Part shown: positions 35,850-45,188 of the stretch, piece after piece
Layout: each line of letters starts with the position of its first letter
Position numbering within the stretch: position 1 is the stretch's first letter
NCBI RefSeq assembly: GCF_010500965.1
Contig: NZ_QVMI01000024.1
Location: 1 to 64,000 of the forward strand
DNA length: 64,000 nucleotides
Direction: 5' to 3'
Source: Bacteroides sp. 51
GTDB lineage: Bacteria; Bacteroidota; Bacteroidia; Bacteroidales; Bacteroidaceae
Position numbers and translations under genes: made by a program
Notes under the pieces: model-generated
What the model was told of the DNA's origin: nothing
The model's database searches: none
Seen by the model: only the letters and a program-made list of their open reading frames with translations

Positions 35850-38669
35850 CTACTCATTCGTAGCCCCAATGCTACGGATATATTCGTTAGGGGTGATTCC
35901 CGTAATCTTCTTAAAGGAGCGGAAGAAAGAAGCACGCGAACTGAATCCACACAATTCGGCCAGCGCACTCAAGGTATATTTGGAATAGTCAGAGTTGTTC
36001 ACCATCTTTTTGAACTCTTCGATCCGGTATTCGTTGATGTAATCGTAATAAGATTGATTCAGGTATTGATTGAAAAAGTAAGATAGGGAGTGCGAGGAAG
36101 TATCAATGCCCTTTGCCAAATCTGCAATCTTCAAATCCTGGTTAGTATAGGGTTTCTCTTCTTCCATGAAAAGAGATAGCTTCTGCAACAGTGCTTTACA
36201 TTCTTCAGTTGTTAAACGATTTGTTTTATACTTTTCTTCAGGAGATTTGTGACTTTCAACTTCCTCCGGTATAGTCGCATTCATCGAAACCGGGTTGGCG
36301 GTTTGTGTTACTTTCTTAAAAACAACGTTCTTTTTCCGTGCTATATAGGAACGGCTCACCCAATACAAAACAATACCGGCCAATAGCAACACAATCCAGA
36401 ACCAAACCGGAAACAAAGGTGGAACTACTACTTGAATACCTACTTCCGATTGCTCATTGCCTGGTATTCTTACCCTGAATTTATAGGTTCCCGAAGACAA
36501 GTCATAATATGAAACCTGACTCAGCCCGGTGGTATGTTTCCATTCATTTTCCAATCCCTCCAATTTATACTCATACACCATTGTAGATGGGTCGGTATAA
36601 GACAAGTTCACGAAACTAAAAACTATATTATTCTGGTTATGGCTCAACATAATCTCGTCTTTGGATATAGCTTCTGATCTTTTCTCCGGATCAAGCCTGT
36701 TTCCATTGATTTGTATATCTGTCAGTACTATTCGATAAGGATTACGAGAGATTTTATGAATATTCTGCGGTTCAACAAACAAAAGCCCTTTGGCATTGCC
36801 AAACCAAAGAATTCCTTTTTCATCCTTATATGCTGCATTGTTTGTAAAGGTCGGGCTCGGAATACCATCACTGAAATTGTAGAGATGGTAGGCAGCCTCG
36901 TCTTCTTTAGTCCGGATAAGTCCATCGTCACAACCCAACCAAACCCAGTGCTGATCATCTTCTACAATAGACATAAAGGCATTGCCATTCAATATCGGAT
37001 TCATCGGAGTCCGATAAAAGCGGGTCATGGAAAGATTAGAAGTCAGCATGCTTCCTTTATCGGGCAGGAAATACAGATTATGGAAAGAATCTTCGTAAAT
37101 AGTCCTGATCTTTTCTTTGTGTGCAAAGCCCTCGGGAAACACATTGGTCCGTAGGTTTCTCGATGAGGGATCGTAAAGTGCCATTCCCTCTTCGGTACAA
37201 ATCCAACCTTTGTTTGTAGAGTCAAAGAAGATTTCATACACATTCCCCTCGGGAAGCTGCGAATTGCTATGCGTGTATTGTTTGAGTTCTTTTTCTTTCT
37301 TATTGTAGCAGTACATTCCGTCGGAAGCACCTATCCATAGATTCCCACTTCCATCTGGTTGTAAACAGAAAATGTGCCCGTTCCGGAAGGTTGAAGATGA
37401 GGATTCTTCGAGATCATGAACTGCCAAAGTAGACGGATCAAGTATTGAAAGTCCACCACCATAGGTTCCAACATAATATTCATTTTCATAATAAGTGATG
37501 GAGAGAATAAGATTGGCCCGTAGCACCGGCATCAGGAAACTTTTGAATTGTTTCCGTACTTCGTCTATATAGAAAAGTCCATCGCGTGTTCCTATCAGCT
37601 TCTTGTTATCGTGGATGAGAAACGACCGCACTTGCATATTCATAGAATCGAAATAAGGCGGAAAGTCATACACAGTAAACAATCCGCTTTGATAGAGACT
37701 ATAGTCAAAACCTGCCTGATAGAACCCTACCCAGAGGATATTCTCTTTATCGACCAGCAAGGAATAAACTGAATTGGAACGAATACTTGCTTTATCTTTG
37801 GAGTCGTGCCGGAAGGAACGGATAATTTTCTTTTCACTGTGTGAGAGGAAATGCACTCCATTCCCGTCAGTAGATACATAGATTAAATCTTTACCATCAG
37901 TGGATATGGAGGAGATGATATTGCAATCTACATCCACAAAGTTCGCAAACTGATTGGTGAGGATATCGAACCGGATGATTCCCCGATTATCCGTACCCAG
38001 ATAAAGCGTATTGTCAATATGCGTTATGCACCGGAAAGAATATGGAGAAGCATTTGAGTCTGAATTATACGATAATATCTCCTCGCTTTGGGGATTATAG
38101 GAATACAAATCTTTGGAAGTCAGCATCCAAAGCATACCATCGTCAGCTATTTCCAATGCTACCACATGGTTGGTAGAAGAAAGAATATTAATATCGAGTA
38201 CGATTCTTTTAAAAATACCCGATTCGTAAATAAACAGCCCTTTTTCAGTAGCAACATAGAGTTTATTGTTGCCATCAAAAGCAAGAGCCGAAACAGCACA
38301 ATCAATGGTTTCGGGCACAATGTGTTCCATTTGGTCGGTTTCTTTGTTCAATCGCCAAAGCCCCAGTCCGTTACCCACCCACAGGTATCTATCATCCATT
38401 TCTGTTATGGCCGTAACCCGCTTCCGTTTCACATCGGAACCCGTAAATGGATAGTGTTTGATACTCACTCCGTCGAAACGATCCAAGCAGTTATCAGTAC
38501 CCAGCCACACAAACCCAACAGAGTCTTTATAAATAACATTCACCAAAAGATCGGAAAGTCCATCGGCCATAGAAACGCCACGGAATGTATTTACCCGTGC
38601 CGATAGAGGAGAACTTATCCAGGAGAACAGAATAGATACAAAGACAACATATGTCAGAAAGTTTCTCAT
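35850..38669 (-). CDS. Membrane AraC regulator with HTCS-like sensor, no kinase
   Basis: A 939-residue protein. It has a signal peptide and then about 14 propeller-type repeats (for example VGFVWLGTDNCLDRFDG, ENILWVGF, GNLWIGASDGMYCY). A Y_Y_Y domain (~650-750) and one transmembrane helix (about 757-779, FWIVLLLAGIVLYWV) follow. After a ~60-residue linker comes a C-terminal AraC DNA-binding domain (~840-939, LSALAELCGFSSRASFFRSF). HTCS proteins have a histidine kinase and receiver here; this one does not. It would bind a periplasmic glycan fragment and activate the PUL as a one-component system. A -7 box TATATTTG lies at 38724-38731. Confidence 0.85.
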   Translation of the reverse strand: MRNFLTYVVFVSILFSWISSPLSARVNTFRGVSMADGLSDLLVNVIYKDSVGFVWLGTDNCLDRFDGVSIKHYPFTGSDVKRKRVTAITEMDDRYLWVGNGLGLWRLNKETDQMEHIVPETIDCAVSALAFDGNNKLYVATEKGLFIYESGIFKRIVLDINILSSTNHVVALEIADDGMLWMLTSKDLYSYNPQSEEILSYNSDSNASPYSFRCITHIDNTLYLGTDNRGIIRFDILTNQFANFVDVDCNIISSISTDGKDLIYVSTDGNGVHFLSHSEKKIIRSFRHDSKDKASIRSNSVYSLLVDKENILWVGFYQAGFDYSLYQSGLFTVYDFPPYFDSMNMQVRSFLIHDNKKLIGTRDGLFYIDEVRKQFKSFLMPVLRANLILSITYYENEYYVGTYGGGLSILDPSTLAVHDLEESSSSTFRNGHIFCLQPDGSGNLWIGASDGMYCYNKKEKELKQYTHSNSQLPEGNVYEIFFDSTNKGWICTEEGMALYDPSSRNLRTNVFPEGFAHKEKIRTIYEDSFHNLYFLPDKGSMLTSNLSMTRFYRTPMNPILNGNAFMSIVEDDQHWVWLGCDDGLIRTKEDEAAYHLYNFSDGIPSPTFTNNAAYKDEKGILWFGNAKGLLFVEPQNIHKISRNPYRIVLTDIQINGNRLDPEKRSEAISKDEIMLSHNQNNIVFSFVNLSYTDPSTMVYEYKLEGLENEWKHTTGLSQVSYYDLSSGTYKFRVRIPGNEQSEVGIQVVVPPLFPVWFWIVLLLAGIVLYWVSRSYIARKKNVVFKKVTQTANPVSMNATIPEEVESHKSPEEKYKTNRLTTEECKALLQKLSLFMEEEKPYTNQDLKIADLAKGIDTSSHSLSYFFNQYLNQSYYDYINEYRIEEFKKMVNNSDYSKYTLSALAELCGFSSRASFFRSFKKITGITPNEYIRSIGATNE

Positions 38670-38723
38670 TAGCTGAATGATATTACCAAAAACTTAGTTT
38701 ACCCATGAAGTGAAGAGTACACA

Positions 38724-38731
38724 CAAATATA
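38724..38731 (-). promoter_or_regulatory. -7 box for the AraC-type regulator
   Basis: Minus strand TATATTTG, consensus match, 55 bp before the ATG at 38669. Confidence 0.45.
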
Positions 38732-38823
38732 CAGAAATTCATTGAATGAAAGCTAAGAGCCTTAAAAAAAGTCCATGAAACAGACTATTTGCCTGCTTCA
38801 TGAACTGCAATATCCATCAGGAA

Positions 38824-41553
38824 TCAGAGTAGCCTGTAATTTGTTATCCCTACTTTGTATTTCTTTTTACCGATAGTCACTGTGCAAGGGCTTGACGTAG
38901 CAATATACCAATCTCCGTTTTTCCTCTCCAACGTTAGATTCGCAGAATTCGCAGACAGGATAGTTATATCCTTATACTTCAATTGCGTTCCATTGCCAAG
39001 AAAGAGTACACAATCGTCATTCTTTTCTACGCCCACCAACGCATAGGTTCCTGTGGCAGTTATTTGTTTATACGTTGCAGTAGATTCGTGCGATCCTTGC
39101 GAGAAGATATAATCTATTCGTCCGTTTTTGTTTTCCACACAGATTCCTGCGCAGTCATCAGCCTTAGTTTCGGCATTAAAGAAGGATACAGATGCAATAC
39201 CAGACGGTTCATTTTTACTGCTTGGTTCAAAAACAGAAACAAACGGACGCGTCCATGCTTCTCCGGTTTGGCGTGCTACATAAGTCAGTGTAGGTTGTTC
39301 TTTTACATTATATGGCATCCCGGGTGTACGGCTCAGTCCTTCGCACATGGGGCTAAGGGCAGAGAAAACTTCGCGCCCCTCCTCTCCTTTCATCCACATA
39401 TTCATGTAGATATCATCGCCATCGGGCATGCGCATGGTGAATGTGGCTTTGACATCTTTGTCTGTTTTCGTGCTCTTCTTATCGAAGATATAAGAATAGG
39501 CATATAAATGCGCTCCGGCAAAAGCAAGTTCTTCCGTAGGTTGCAGGTTCAGATCACGACCATCAGAAGCAGTCAGTTCCATATTCTGCCCCAGGTTGTG
39601 GTAGAAATAATCGTGCATCTTATCTCCTCCTTTCTCTTTACGACTGCGGAATACATCAACATAGTAACCTGTAGTCGGAGAAGTAGTAACAATACTCATC
39701 AACCGGGTTTGATCGGCACGGGTTTCAGGTTCGCGGAAGTAAACATCACTATAAGTAACACCACGATAAATTCCCTCCTTTATTTCGGGCTGTGGATAGC
39801 ACGACAGCAATTCAAAAGCATGATTGCTCTTCATGATTGGATAACTGGAAATTCCATCTACACAAACAGTATTGTGCGATGGGAACTGACCGTAATACTC
39901 GGCATAATCGAGTGCAAAGTATCCGGTTCCGATACCAGCATCGGGAGCCAATGGAAAACCCTTTCCATAAAGTTCCATAGATATGCCGTTGGCATGCATA
40001 TGGTTCCCTTCGGAGCCATTAAGCGAGATCATCAGGCTATTACGTCCGCTCATTCCGTTACGTTGCACAAACCAACTTACGTTGGGTGCCCAAAAGGTTG
40101 ACGAAACATAATCTTCTATTTTACCTGCGGGGGTATCCGGATCAAGCATCAGAGGTTTATCCGTAAAGAAAGAAGTGATATCTGCCCGGACATTCTTTTT
40201 CTCCTGCGAACCAGATGCAGCATGCGGATCAAAGAGTTTAAGCATAGCTGTAAACTTCTGCTCTTGTTCCTTTTTATCGTAACGCTGGGCATTGGAAATC
40301 ATGCGATGGAAAATATCGGTACGCAGTTTGCCCGGATGAGTATCTCCAAATCCTACAATATTATGATTGGGGAAAAGGTATTGCGGAGTTGCCGACACGG
40401 CTCTTTCAAGCACAGGCAACTGAGGAAGAATATCGTAATTCAAATTACGGTCGAACCAATCTACAAAATTGCAGAAGTCGGCCACTACATTGATACTATA
40501 TCCCGGACACTCCGCCCAAATACCGGTTTGCTTATCAAAACCGTAGTCTATCAGTTTAGGAAGCGACCACTGGCGTATGCTGTTTTTATTGAGCACATAG
40601 TCAATATAGTATTGACGGCCTTTACCATCGGTATATTGGTTGTCGTCTTCCAACACTAAACCAATATTCAGGATATAAAGTGCCTGAAACAAGTTCCAGT
40701 TGTTGTGTGGCACACCGTTATCAATAATATTATCTGCCCATTTCTTGAATGCAGCAGCATAGACAGGCATTTTTTCACGCTTGTTTGCGCTTAAATCATC
40801 ATACAGGAAGTCGTATAGGGGAACAAGTTCATTCAGAATATCTTCATGAATAACCTCGAATGAAGCTAACCCAACGAGAGTCTGTTGGTGCCCGTTGTTC
40901 AGATCAATAGGAACATTGCGGTAGTATATGCCAGTCATATAAGTATCGAATACTTCACGAGCCAATGCGGCATATTTCTGCTCTCCGGTAAACCACCATA
41001 AAAAAGCGGCATCACGGGCAATCGCCATGATCTCGCGGTTAATGGATTCTATATTCCGGCCAGTCTCAGCAGGAGCAACCCATTCCAATGGCCTACCTTC
41101 CTTTGCTTTGTTATGAAAGAAGACTCCTCGTTCATCATCCATATAAGGCAAAACCTCCTCTAACGCGGGGCGGGCATATGCAGATGTCGCTGCCCGTGTT
41201 CCGGTATAGCGAACCGTCGGAACCGGAGCGGCTTCCCCACCTGCATGCGAAAACACTTCTCCTTTTATAAAAATATCAACAGCCCGGCTATTCCAATACA
41301 TTTGCAGACGGGAAACGAGCCATTCGGGTTCACGATCGGCATATCTATCGGTACGGCTTTTAATTTTCTCAAAAACATCCTTAGCCCAGGCCTCTTTCTG
41401 TATAAGTTGATGTACCGTTTCTTTTCCTTCGGCTGTGGTCAATACCCTGGGATGCCCTTGCGGATACTGTTCAGGCAAAGCAATATGTTGTGCCTGAATG
41501 TGTATAGATAGGAATAATCCTATACATACGGATATCATTTTCATGTATTTCAT
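38824..41553 (-). CDS. Large heparinase II/III-like protein, probable lyase
   Basis: A 909-residue secreted protein (signal ending HIQAQ). An alpha/alpha toroid with HNNWNLFQ (283-290) and ECPGYSINV (348-356) is followed by beta-sandwich domains. GNHMHANGISMELYG (516-530) corresponds to the heparinase II/III active-site strand with H518 and H520. It is longer than most such lyases and differs strongly from the 719-residue one in this PUL, so the two probably cut different linkages. It has its own candidate promoter (TAACTTTG, minus, 41562-41569). The start may be 41553 or 41544. Confidence 0.78.
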   Translation of the reverse strand: MKYMKMISVCIGLFLSIHIQAQHIALPEQYPQGHPRVLTTAEGKETVHQLIQKEAWAKDVFEKIKSRTDRYADREPEWLVSRLQMYWNSRAVDIFIKGEVFSHAGGEAAPVPTVRYTGTRAATSAYARPALEEVLPYMDDERGVFFHNKAKEGRPLEWVAPAETGRNIESINREIMAIARDAAFLWWFTGEQKYAALAREVFDTYMTGIYYRNVPIDLNNGHQQTLVGLASFEVIHEDILNELVPLYDFLYDDLSANKREKMPVYAAAFKKWADNIIDNGVPHNNWNLFQALYILNIGLVLEDDNQYTDGKGRQYYIDYVLNKNSIRQWSLPKLIDYGFDKQTGIWAECPGYSINVVADFCNFVDWFDRNLNYDILPQLPVLERAVSATPQYLFPNHNIVGFGDTHPGKLRTDIFHRMISNAQRYDKKEQEQKFTAMLKLFDPHAASGSQEKKNVRADITSFFTDKPLMLDPDTPAGKIEDYVSSTFWAPNVSWFVQRNGMSGRNSLMISLNGSEGNHMHANGISMELYGKGFPLAPDAGIGTGYFALDYAEYYGQFPSHNTVCVDGISSYPIMKSNHAFELLSCYPQPEIKEGIYRGVTYSDVYFREPETRADQTRLMSIVTTSPTTGYYVDVFRSRKEKGGDKMHDYFYHNLGQNMELTASDGRDLNLQPTEELAFAGAHLYAYSYIFDKKSTKTDKDVKATFTMRMPDGDDIYMNMWMKGEEGREVFSALSPMCEGLSRTPGMPYNVKEQPTLTYVARQTGEAWTRPFVSVFEPSSKNEPSGIASVSFFNAETKADDCAGICVENKNGRIDYIFSQGSHESTATYKQITATGTYALVGVEKNDDCVLFLGNGTQLKYKDITILSANSANLTLERKNGDWYIATSSPCTVTIGKKKYKVGITNYRLL

Positions 41554-41630
41554 TTATATATCAAAGTTATAACGTTCTGGAATAATACGAATAAATAAAG
41601 AAATACACTCAAATTTACATTAGAGAATTG

Positions 41631-43805
41631 TCAATTATAGTATTTATTGAAGATTTCTTTTACTGTTGTGATCGGATCATACTGAACAGTGGCCGGACAA
41701 ACTTCCGGCTTCATGGAAGTAGTGGCCCACTCATATTCCATTTGAAAGAAGGATGTAGCGTCCGGAGTAGGTTGTCCGGCTTTGAGGCAATCGAAATACA
41801 GTTTCCAACGCTTGTAATAATAATCTTTTAGCAAACCTCCCCATTCACGATTTGAATAGTCATGCAATCCTCCACCGTTAGCTGCTGCCATAGGTCCCCA
41901 GGTAGTTATTTGTAAGCGGGCATTTCTTTCATACAAGTTCTTTTCAGCAATGGTATTTCCGAGTTTACGGGCAGACTCAATCCATGTATCCAACCTGAAA
42001 TCAGGAATTGTATTCATAAGTCTATCTTGATCAAGAATAACCTCCAAGAAACGATCGATCAACGAATTCCGAAGCTGTATTTCTTCTGAATTATGGGCGG
42101 AATTGATTTGTTTAAGCAGTTCGTATGCATAATCGGCCAACGTTTGACGCGTAATATCAACCAGATCATAAACGTAATTTGAACCCGACAAGATATCACT
42201 TTGCGACAATAGTAGCTTTGCCGCTTCCCGTACTTCATCCATATTATAATAAATAGCAGCCGTAGACCAGGTTGAAACTGAATTTACTGTTAACGACGGA
42301 CGTGCACATAATACAGATTCCGATACCCCATCCTGATTGGTAGGACAGTTGTAAATGCCATTCGAAAGCAGATACCAGGCTTTCTCTATCTCGGGAGTAG
42401 TACAACCATAACGGGCTTTTACATAATGACTGATCCAATCGCCAACAGAAATTGCCGTCGGGCGCCAAGCCAACTCATAAGCCAATTCATAAACCACAGG
42501 ATTATTTTCAATAGCTTCCATAGTCGTTCCTACGCCTTTCATCGTTTGCGGATAACGCCATCGTGCTTCATTAAACTCTCGTATTGTCCTGTCCAATCGT
42601 CCGTGCATGCCGGTACGACCACCAAAGTTATTCAAAACACAAAATACGAACTCATGCCGGTCTTTTGTACCAGTTTGCTTGTAACCGTCCCATTCCAACC
42701 ATTTCTTACGGGCGTCAGAAAATAAATCGAGTACAACGAGAGTCCCCGGTTCAAGAGCATCCAAAGCTTCCTGCCGTGGATTCTCCTGCCAGGATTGGAT
42801 CACCCATTGAGGTGTTTCCTCGCATCCGCTATATGTTTTCATGGCGTTATATACTGCCTGAAATGCATCGGTAAGGTTCACTCCCTTTACACTTCCTCCT
42901 TCATGGAACGGGTCCATACTATAATAGGTAGAAGTACCATAAAGTTCGCGCAACTCCTCATAGTAATATTGAGCCATTTCATTAAAATTCTCATCGGTAG
43001 GTAACAAGAAACCCGGGCGTTGGAAACCACACCACGTTCCCGGATCAGAAATGCTCCAATCTTTTTTACTACGAATATTGCTCGGCACCATACCCGAGTA
43101 TCCGGCAAACACTGGTTGCATCCCCAATTCCCGCATACGTGCAACGATCTTTTTCTGTAACGCTTCCTGTCGGTCATACCAACTATCAGGGTTAGGTCCT
43201 CCCCAACCTTCGAGGTTATTCATCAGAAACCAGGCTTGAAAGCCCGATCCGGCAATAAAATCATTAGCCTCAGCCTTAGTATATCCTAACTTCTGAGTCA
43301 ATACATTCCTCCAAACCACTTCGGTTCCGGTCAGGGCAAGGGGCATATTTACGCCATGCAAAGCCATCCAGTCGATTTCCTTTTGCCAACGTTCCCAATC
43401 CCAGAAAGCCATAGAATAAGAATAAGTACAATAATTGAGGTAATAACGATATGAAAGCGAGGTTTGATACACTTCTTTATGGTCAGGAAGGGGAAGATTC
43501 ACGGTAGTCAAATCCGTTGTGAGGTTATTCCAGGTAAGTAAAATACCTGCGTGGTATTTCAAATACCAATGAATGCCGGTCGCGACAGACAAATAGCTAT
43601 CGCCAATTATTTTGGGTTTTCTGTTTTCCGAATCTATGGTGAAATATTCATTTCCATTGGCAACCGGTTCAATGGCGATAATAAACCTGTCGCTGGTACC
43701 ATTGCCACCAATTCGATTTAATAAATCATTTGCGGGATTCGAATACATCCTTAATCCACATATTAATAAGGTGGCTAAGGCAATAAAGAAGCTTTTTTTG
43801 CTCAT
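41631..43805 (-). CDS. GH89 alpha-N-acetylglucosaminidase
   Basis: A 724-residue NAGLU homologue, secreted. The N-terminal small domain is followed by the TIM barrel: RYYLNYCTYSYSMAFWDWERW, ALHGVNMPLALTG, and YSMDPFHEGG with the probable catalytic E302. CVLNNFGGRTGMHG and a C-terminal all-helical domain follow. GH89 removes terminal alpha-linked GlcNAc, for example from GlcA in heparan-type chains or Gal in mucin. A -7 box TATCTTTG (minus, 43857-43864) lies 52 bp upstream. It sits 77 bp ahead of the 909-residue lyase gene, so the two may work together. Confidence 0.92.
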   Translation of the reverse strand: MSKKSFFIALATLLICGLRMYSNPANDLLNRIGGNGTSDRFIIAIEPVANGNEYFTIDSENRKPKIIGDSYLSVATGIHWYLKYHAGILLTWNNLTTDLTTVNLPLPDHKEVYQTSLSYRYYLNYCTYSYSMAFWDWERWQKEIDWMALHGVNMPLALTGTEVVWRNVLTQKLGYTKAEANDFIAGSGFQAWFLMNNLEGWGGPNPDSWYDRQEALQKKIVARMRELGMQPVFAGYSGMVPSNIRSKKDWSISDPGTWCGFQRPGFLLPTDENFNEMAQYYYEELRELYGTSTYYSMDPFHEGGSVKGVNLTDAFQAVYNAMKTYSGCEETPQWVIQSWQENPRQEALDALEPGTLVVLDLFSDARKKWLEWDGYKQTGTKDRHEFVFCVLNNFGGRTGMHGRLDRTIREFNEARWRYPQTMKGVGTTMEAIENNPVVYELAYELAWRPTAISVGDWISHYVKARYGCTTPEIEKAWYLLSNGIYNCPTNQDGVSESVLCARPSLTVNSVSTWSTAAIYYNMDEVREAAKLLLSQSDILSGSNYVYDLVDITRQTLADYAYELLKQINSAHNSEEIQLRNSLIDRFLEVILDQDRLMNTIPDFRLDTWIESARKLGNTIAEKNLYERNARLQITTWGPMAAANGGGLHDYSNREWGGLLKDYYYKRWKLYFDCLKAGQPTPDATSFFQMEYEWATTSMKPEVCPATVQYDPITTVKEIFNKYYN

Positions 43806-43856
43806 TGTAATGGGGGTAAATTTATAATAATTCTATTTATAGTGTTTCTTCACATA

Positions 43857-43864
43857 CAAAGATA
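43857..43864 (-). promoter_or_regulatory. -7 box for the GH89 gene
   Basis: Minus strand TATCTTTG, consensus match, 52 bp before the ATG at 43805. Confidence 0.5.
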
Positions 43865-44114
43865 TTCGTTTATAAGCCAAAGCTATGTGCTCGTTTACCG
43901 TGCTAATCGACTTCGCTTCAAACTACCCGAGTATGATACTGCTTCGAATTATAAACGATTGCAAGAGCGGATCAGTACTCCGGTGATGACGTTAGGTAAG
44001 AACATCTCTCCGGCATGGAAGTGGTTCTCTATTGCTGCATCTTTTTAGACCCTGCACTGACAATGAGATAAGGTTAAAGGATTGGAAGTTCGCCTAGTAT
44101 TTGATTACTTATAC

Positions 44115-44246
44115 ATAAAAAAAAGGGCCACTCCTCGCGAGCAGCCAATCTTTGTTAACCTTAAATCTAATACTATGAAAAACACATTGCAAATATATTG
44201 TAGTTTGAGTTATCCACCAAATATAATAACGAAATACAGTCTTTAA
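44115..44246 (+). promoter_or_regulatory. Leader-like element with 23-codon ORF, no gene behind it
   Basis: A GC-rich near-palindrome around CTCCTCGCGAGCAG (about 44130-44143) follows a run of A. Then come AATCTTTGTTAACCTTAAAT and an ATG at 44175 that reads 23 codons to a TAA at 44244-44246. The short peptide has no known domain. The arrangement (hairpin, fixed spacer, start codon) resembles leaders I associate with Bacteroidales outer-membrane protein genes, but nothing follows downstream on this strand. It may be the remnant of a deleted gene. Confidence 0.35.
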
Positions 44247-44323
44247 TAACATCAGTTAATAAACTGGCGGCTTTAACTTAATATCTCTCGCAAATTTTAA
44301 AAGTTTTTAGGGATCAGCCTGCC

Positions 44324-44572
44324 TTAGCTTTGGCAGTTTCTGGTTCCGATTGATATTGAGAAACCGCGCAGTGACACATCACCACCGGCAAAAAAATAAG
44401 GCAGATCCTTATCATCTGCCTTATTCTTCTTCCTGTCGTACACTTTTTTGGACTTAACAATTTTGTGATGGTTCAGCGGATGTCCATAAAGCTCAATCTC
44501 CGCTTCCCTGCTTCCTTTTCGTGCAGCCTTGATATAATCTGTCAAGAGTTGCTGTTTCTTTTTCTTTTTCAT
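44324..44572 (-). CDS. Small basic hypothetical protein
   Basis: An 82-residue protein, very rich in Lys and Arg (starts MKKKKKQQLLTDYIKAARKG). The upstream frame is open for 60 more codons, but the -7 box TATCTTTG (minus, 44595-44602) lies 23 bp before ATG 44572, so the shorter form is chosen. I recognise similar small basic proteins in Bacteroidales but no function. No transmembrane segment or signal is visible. Confidence 0.55.
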   Translation of the reverse strand: MKKKKKQQLLTDYIKAARKGSREAEIELYGHPLNHHKIVKSKKVYDRKKNKADDKDLPYFFAGGDVSLRGFSISIGTRNCQS

Positions 44573-44594
44573 TATATATGTTATTAAAGCCGGA

Positions 44595-44602
44595 CAAAGA
44601 TA
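44595..44602 (-). promoter_or_regulatory. -7 box for the small basic protein gene
   Basis: Minus strand TATCTTTG, 23 bp before ATG 44572; it decides the start codon. Confidence 0.45.
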
Positions 44603-44935
44603 GTGAATTTCAGGGAAAGAATAGAAAGGGGGAGCTTTATTATGCATATACCCTGCTTCCTTTCTCTCTATTACATAAAGATTTTCCACGAAAAAAGCGT
44701 CATATCTGACACGGGCTTCCCAAAAGCCGATAAATAGGGACTCGTAGAACATGGCGTTTTATGAAGAAGTCGCATCCTAATGTCACAAGTCACACGCAAA
44801 AAACTAAGAGCTACGGGTGAGTAGGATATTAACCGTGTTCGTACATGCAACCATCAATCATTTGTCCAAAGCAAAGGTCAGCTCCGGAATAGTACAGGAA
44901 AGAGAAGAACGTGCAAGTTTCCTGAGGCATAAAAG

Positions 44936-45020
44936 ACCCGGGTCTTTTGCCTGGGAACACCCGGGTCTTCCATACCCATACACCCGGGTCTTTTGGACTG
45001 ATACACCCGGGTGTATTCAA
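44936..45020. repeat. 23-bp palindromic array E (4 copies)
   Basis: The palindrome ACCCGGGT occurs at 44936, 44959, 44982 and 45005, an exact 23-bp step. It extends to longer palindromes in some copies (AAAAGACCCGGGTCTTTT, ATACACCCGGGTGTAT). The spacers are variable. The surrounding stretch (44603-45188) has no supported gene. Confidence 0.85.
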
Positions 45021-45188
45021 GGTTCACCCACTTGCTTATGAAGTTTGTAGTGATTTCTCTACGCAGTTTCTCTTATGGCAGAAAGCACAAACAGTGGTAG
45101 CATGTTTACTTACACAGCATGCCTGACTTCTGATATTTACATGCAACTTTTGTGCTAAAATAATGAGACGTAATCTTTTATCAGTGAT

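Noticed and set aside
43842-44048. 68-codon plus-strand frame upstream of GH89
   Set aside because: Overlaps the GH89 promoter, has no recognisable domain; could be an old gene remnant but unsupported.
44573-44752. N-terminal extension of the small basic protein
   Set aside because: A -7 box at 44595-44602 lies inside the extension, so the ATG at 44572 is more likely.
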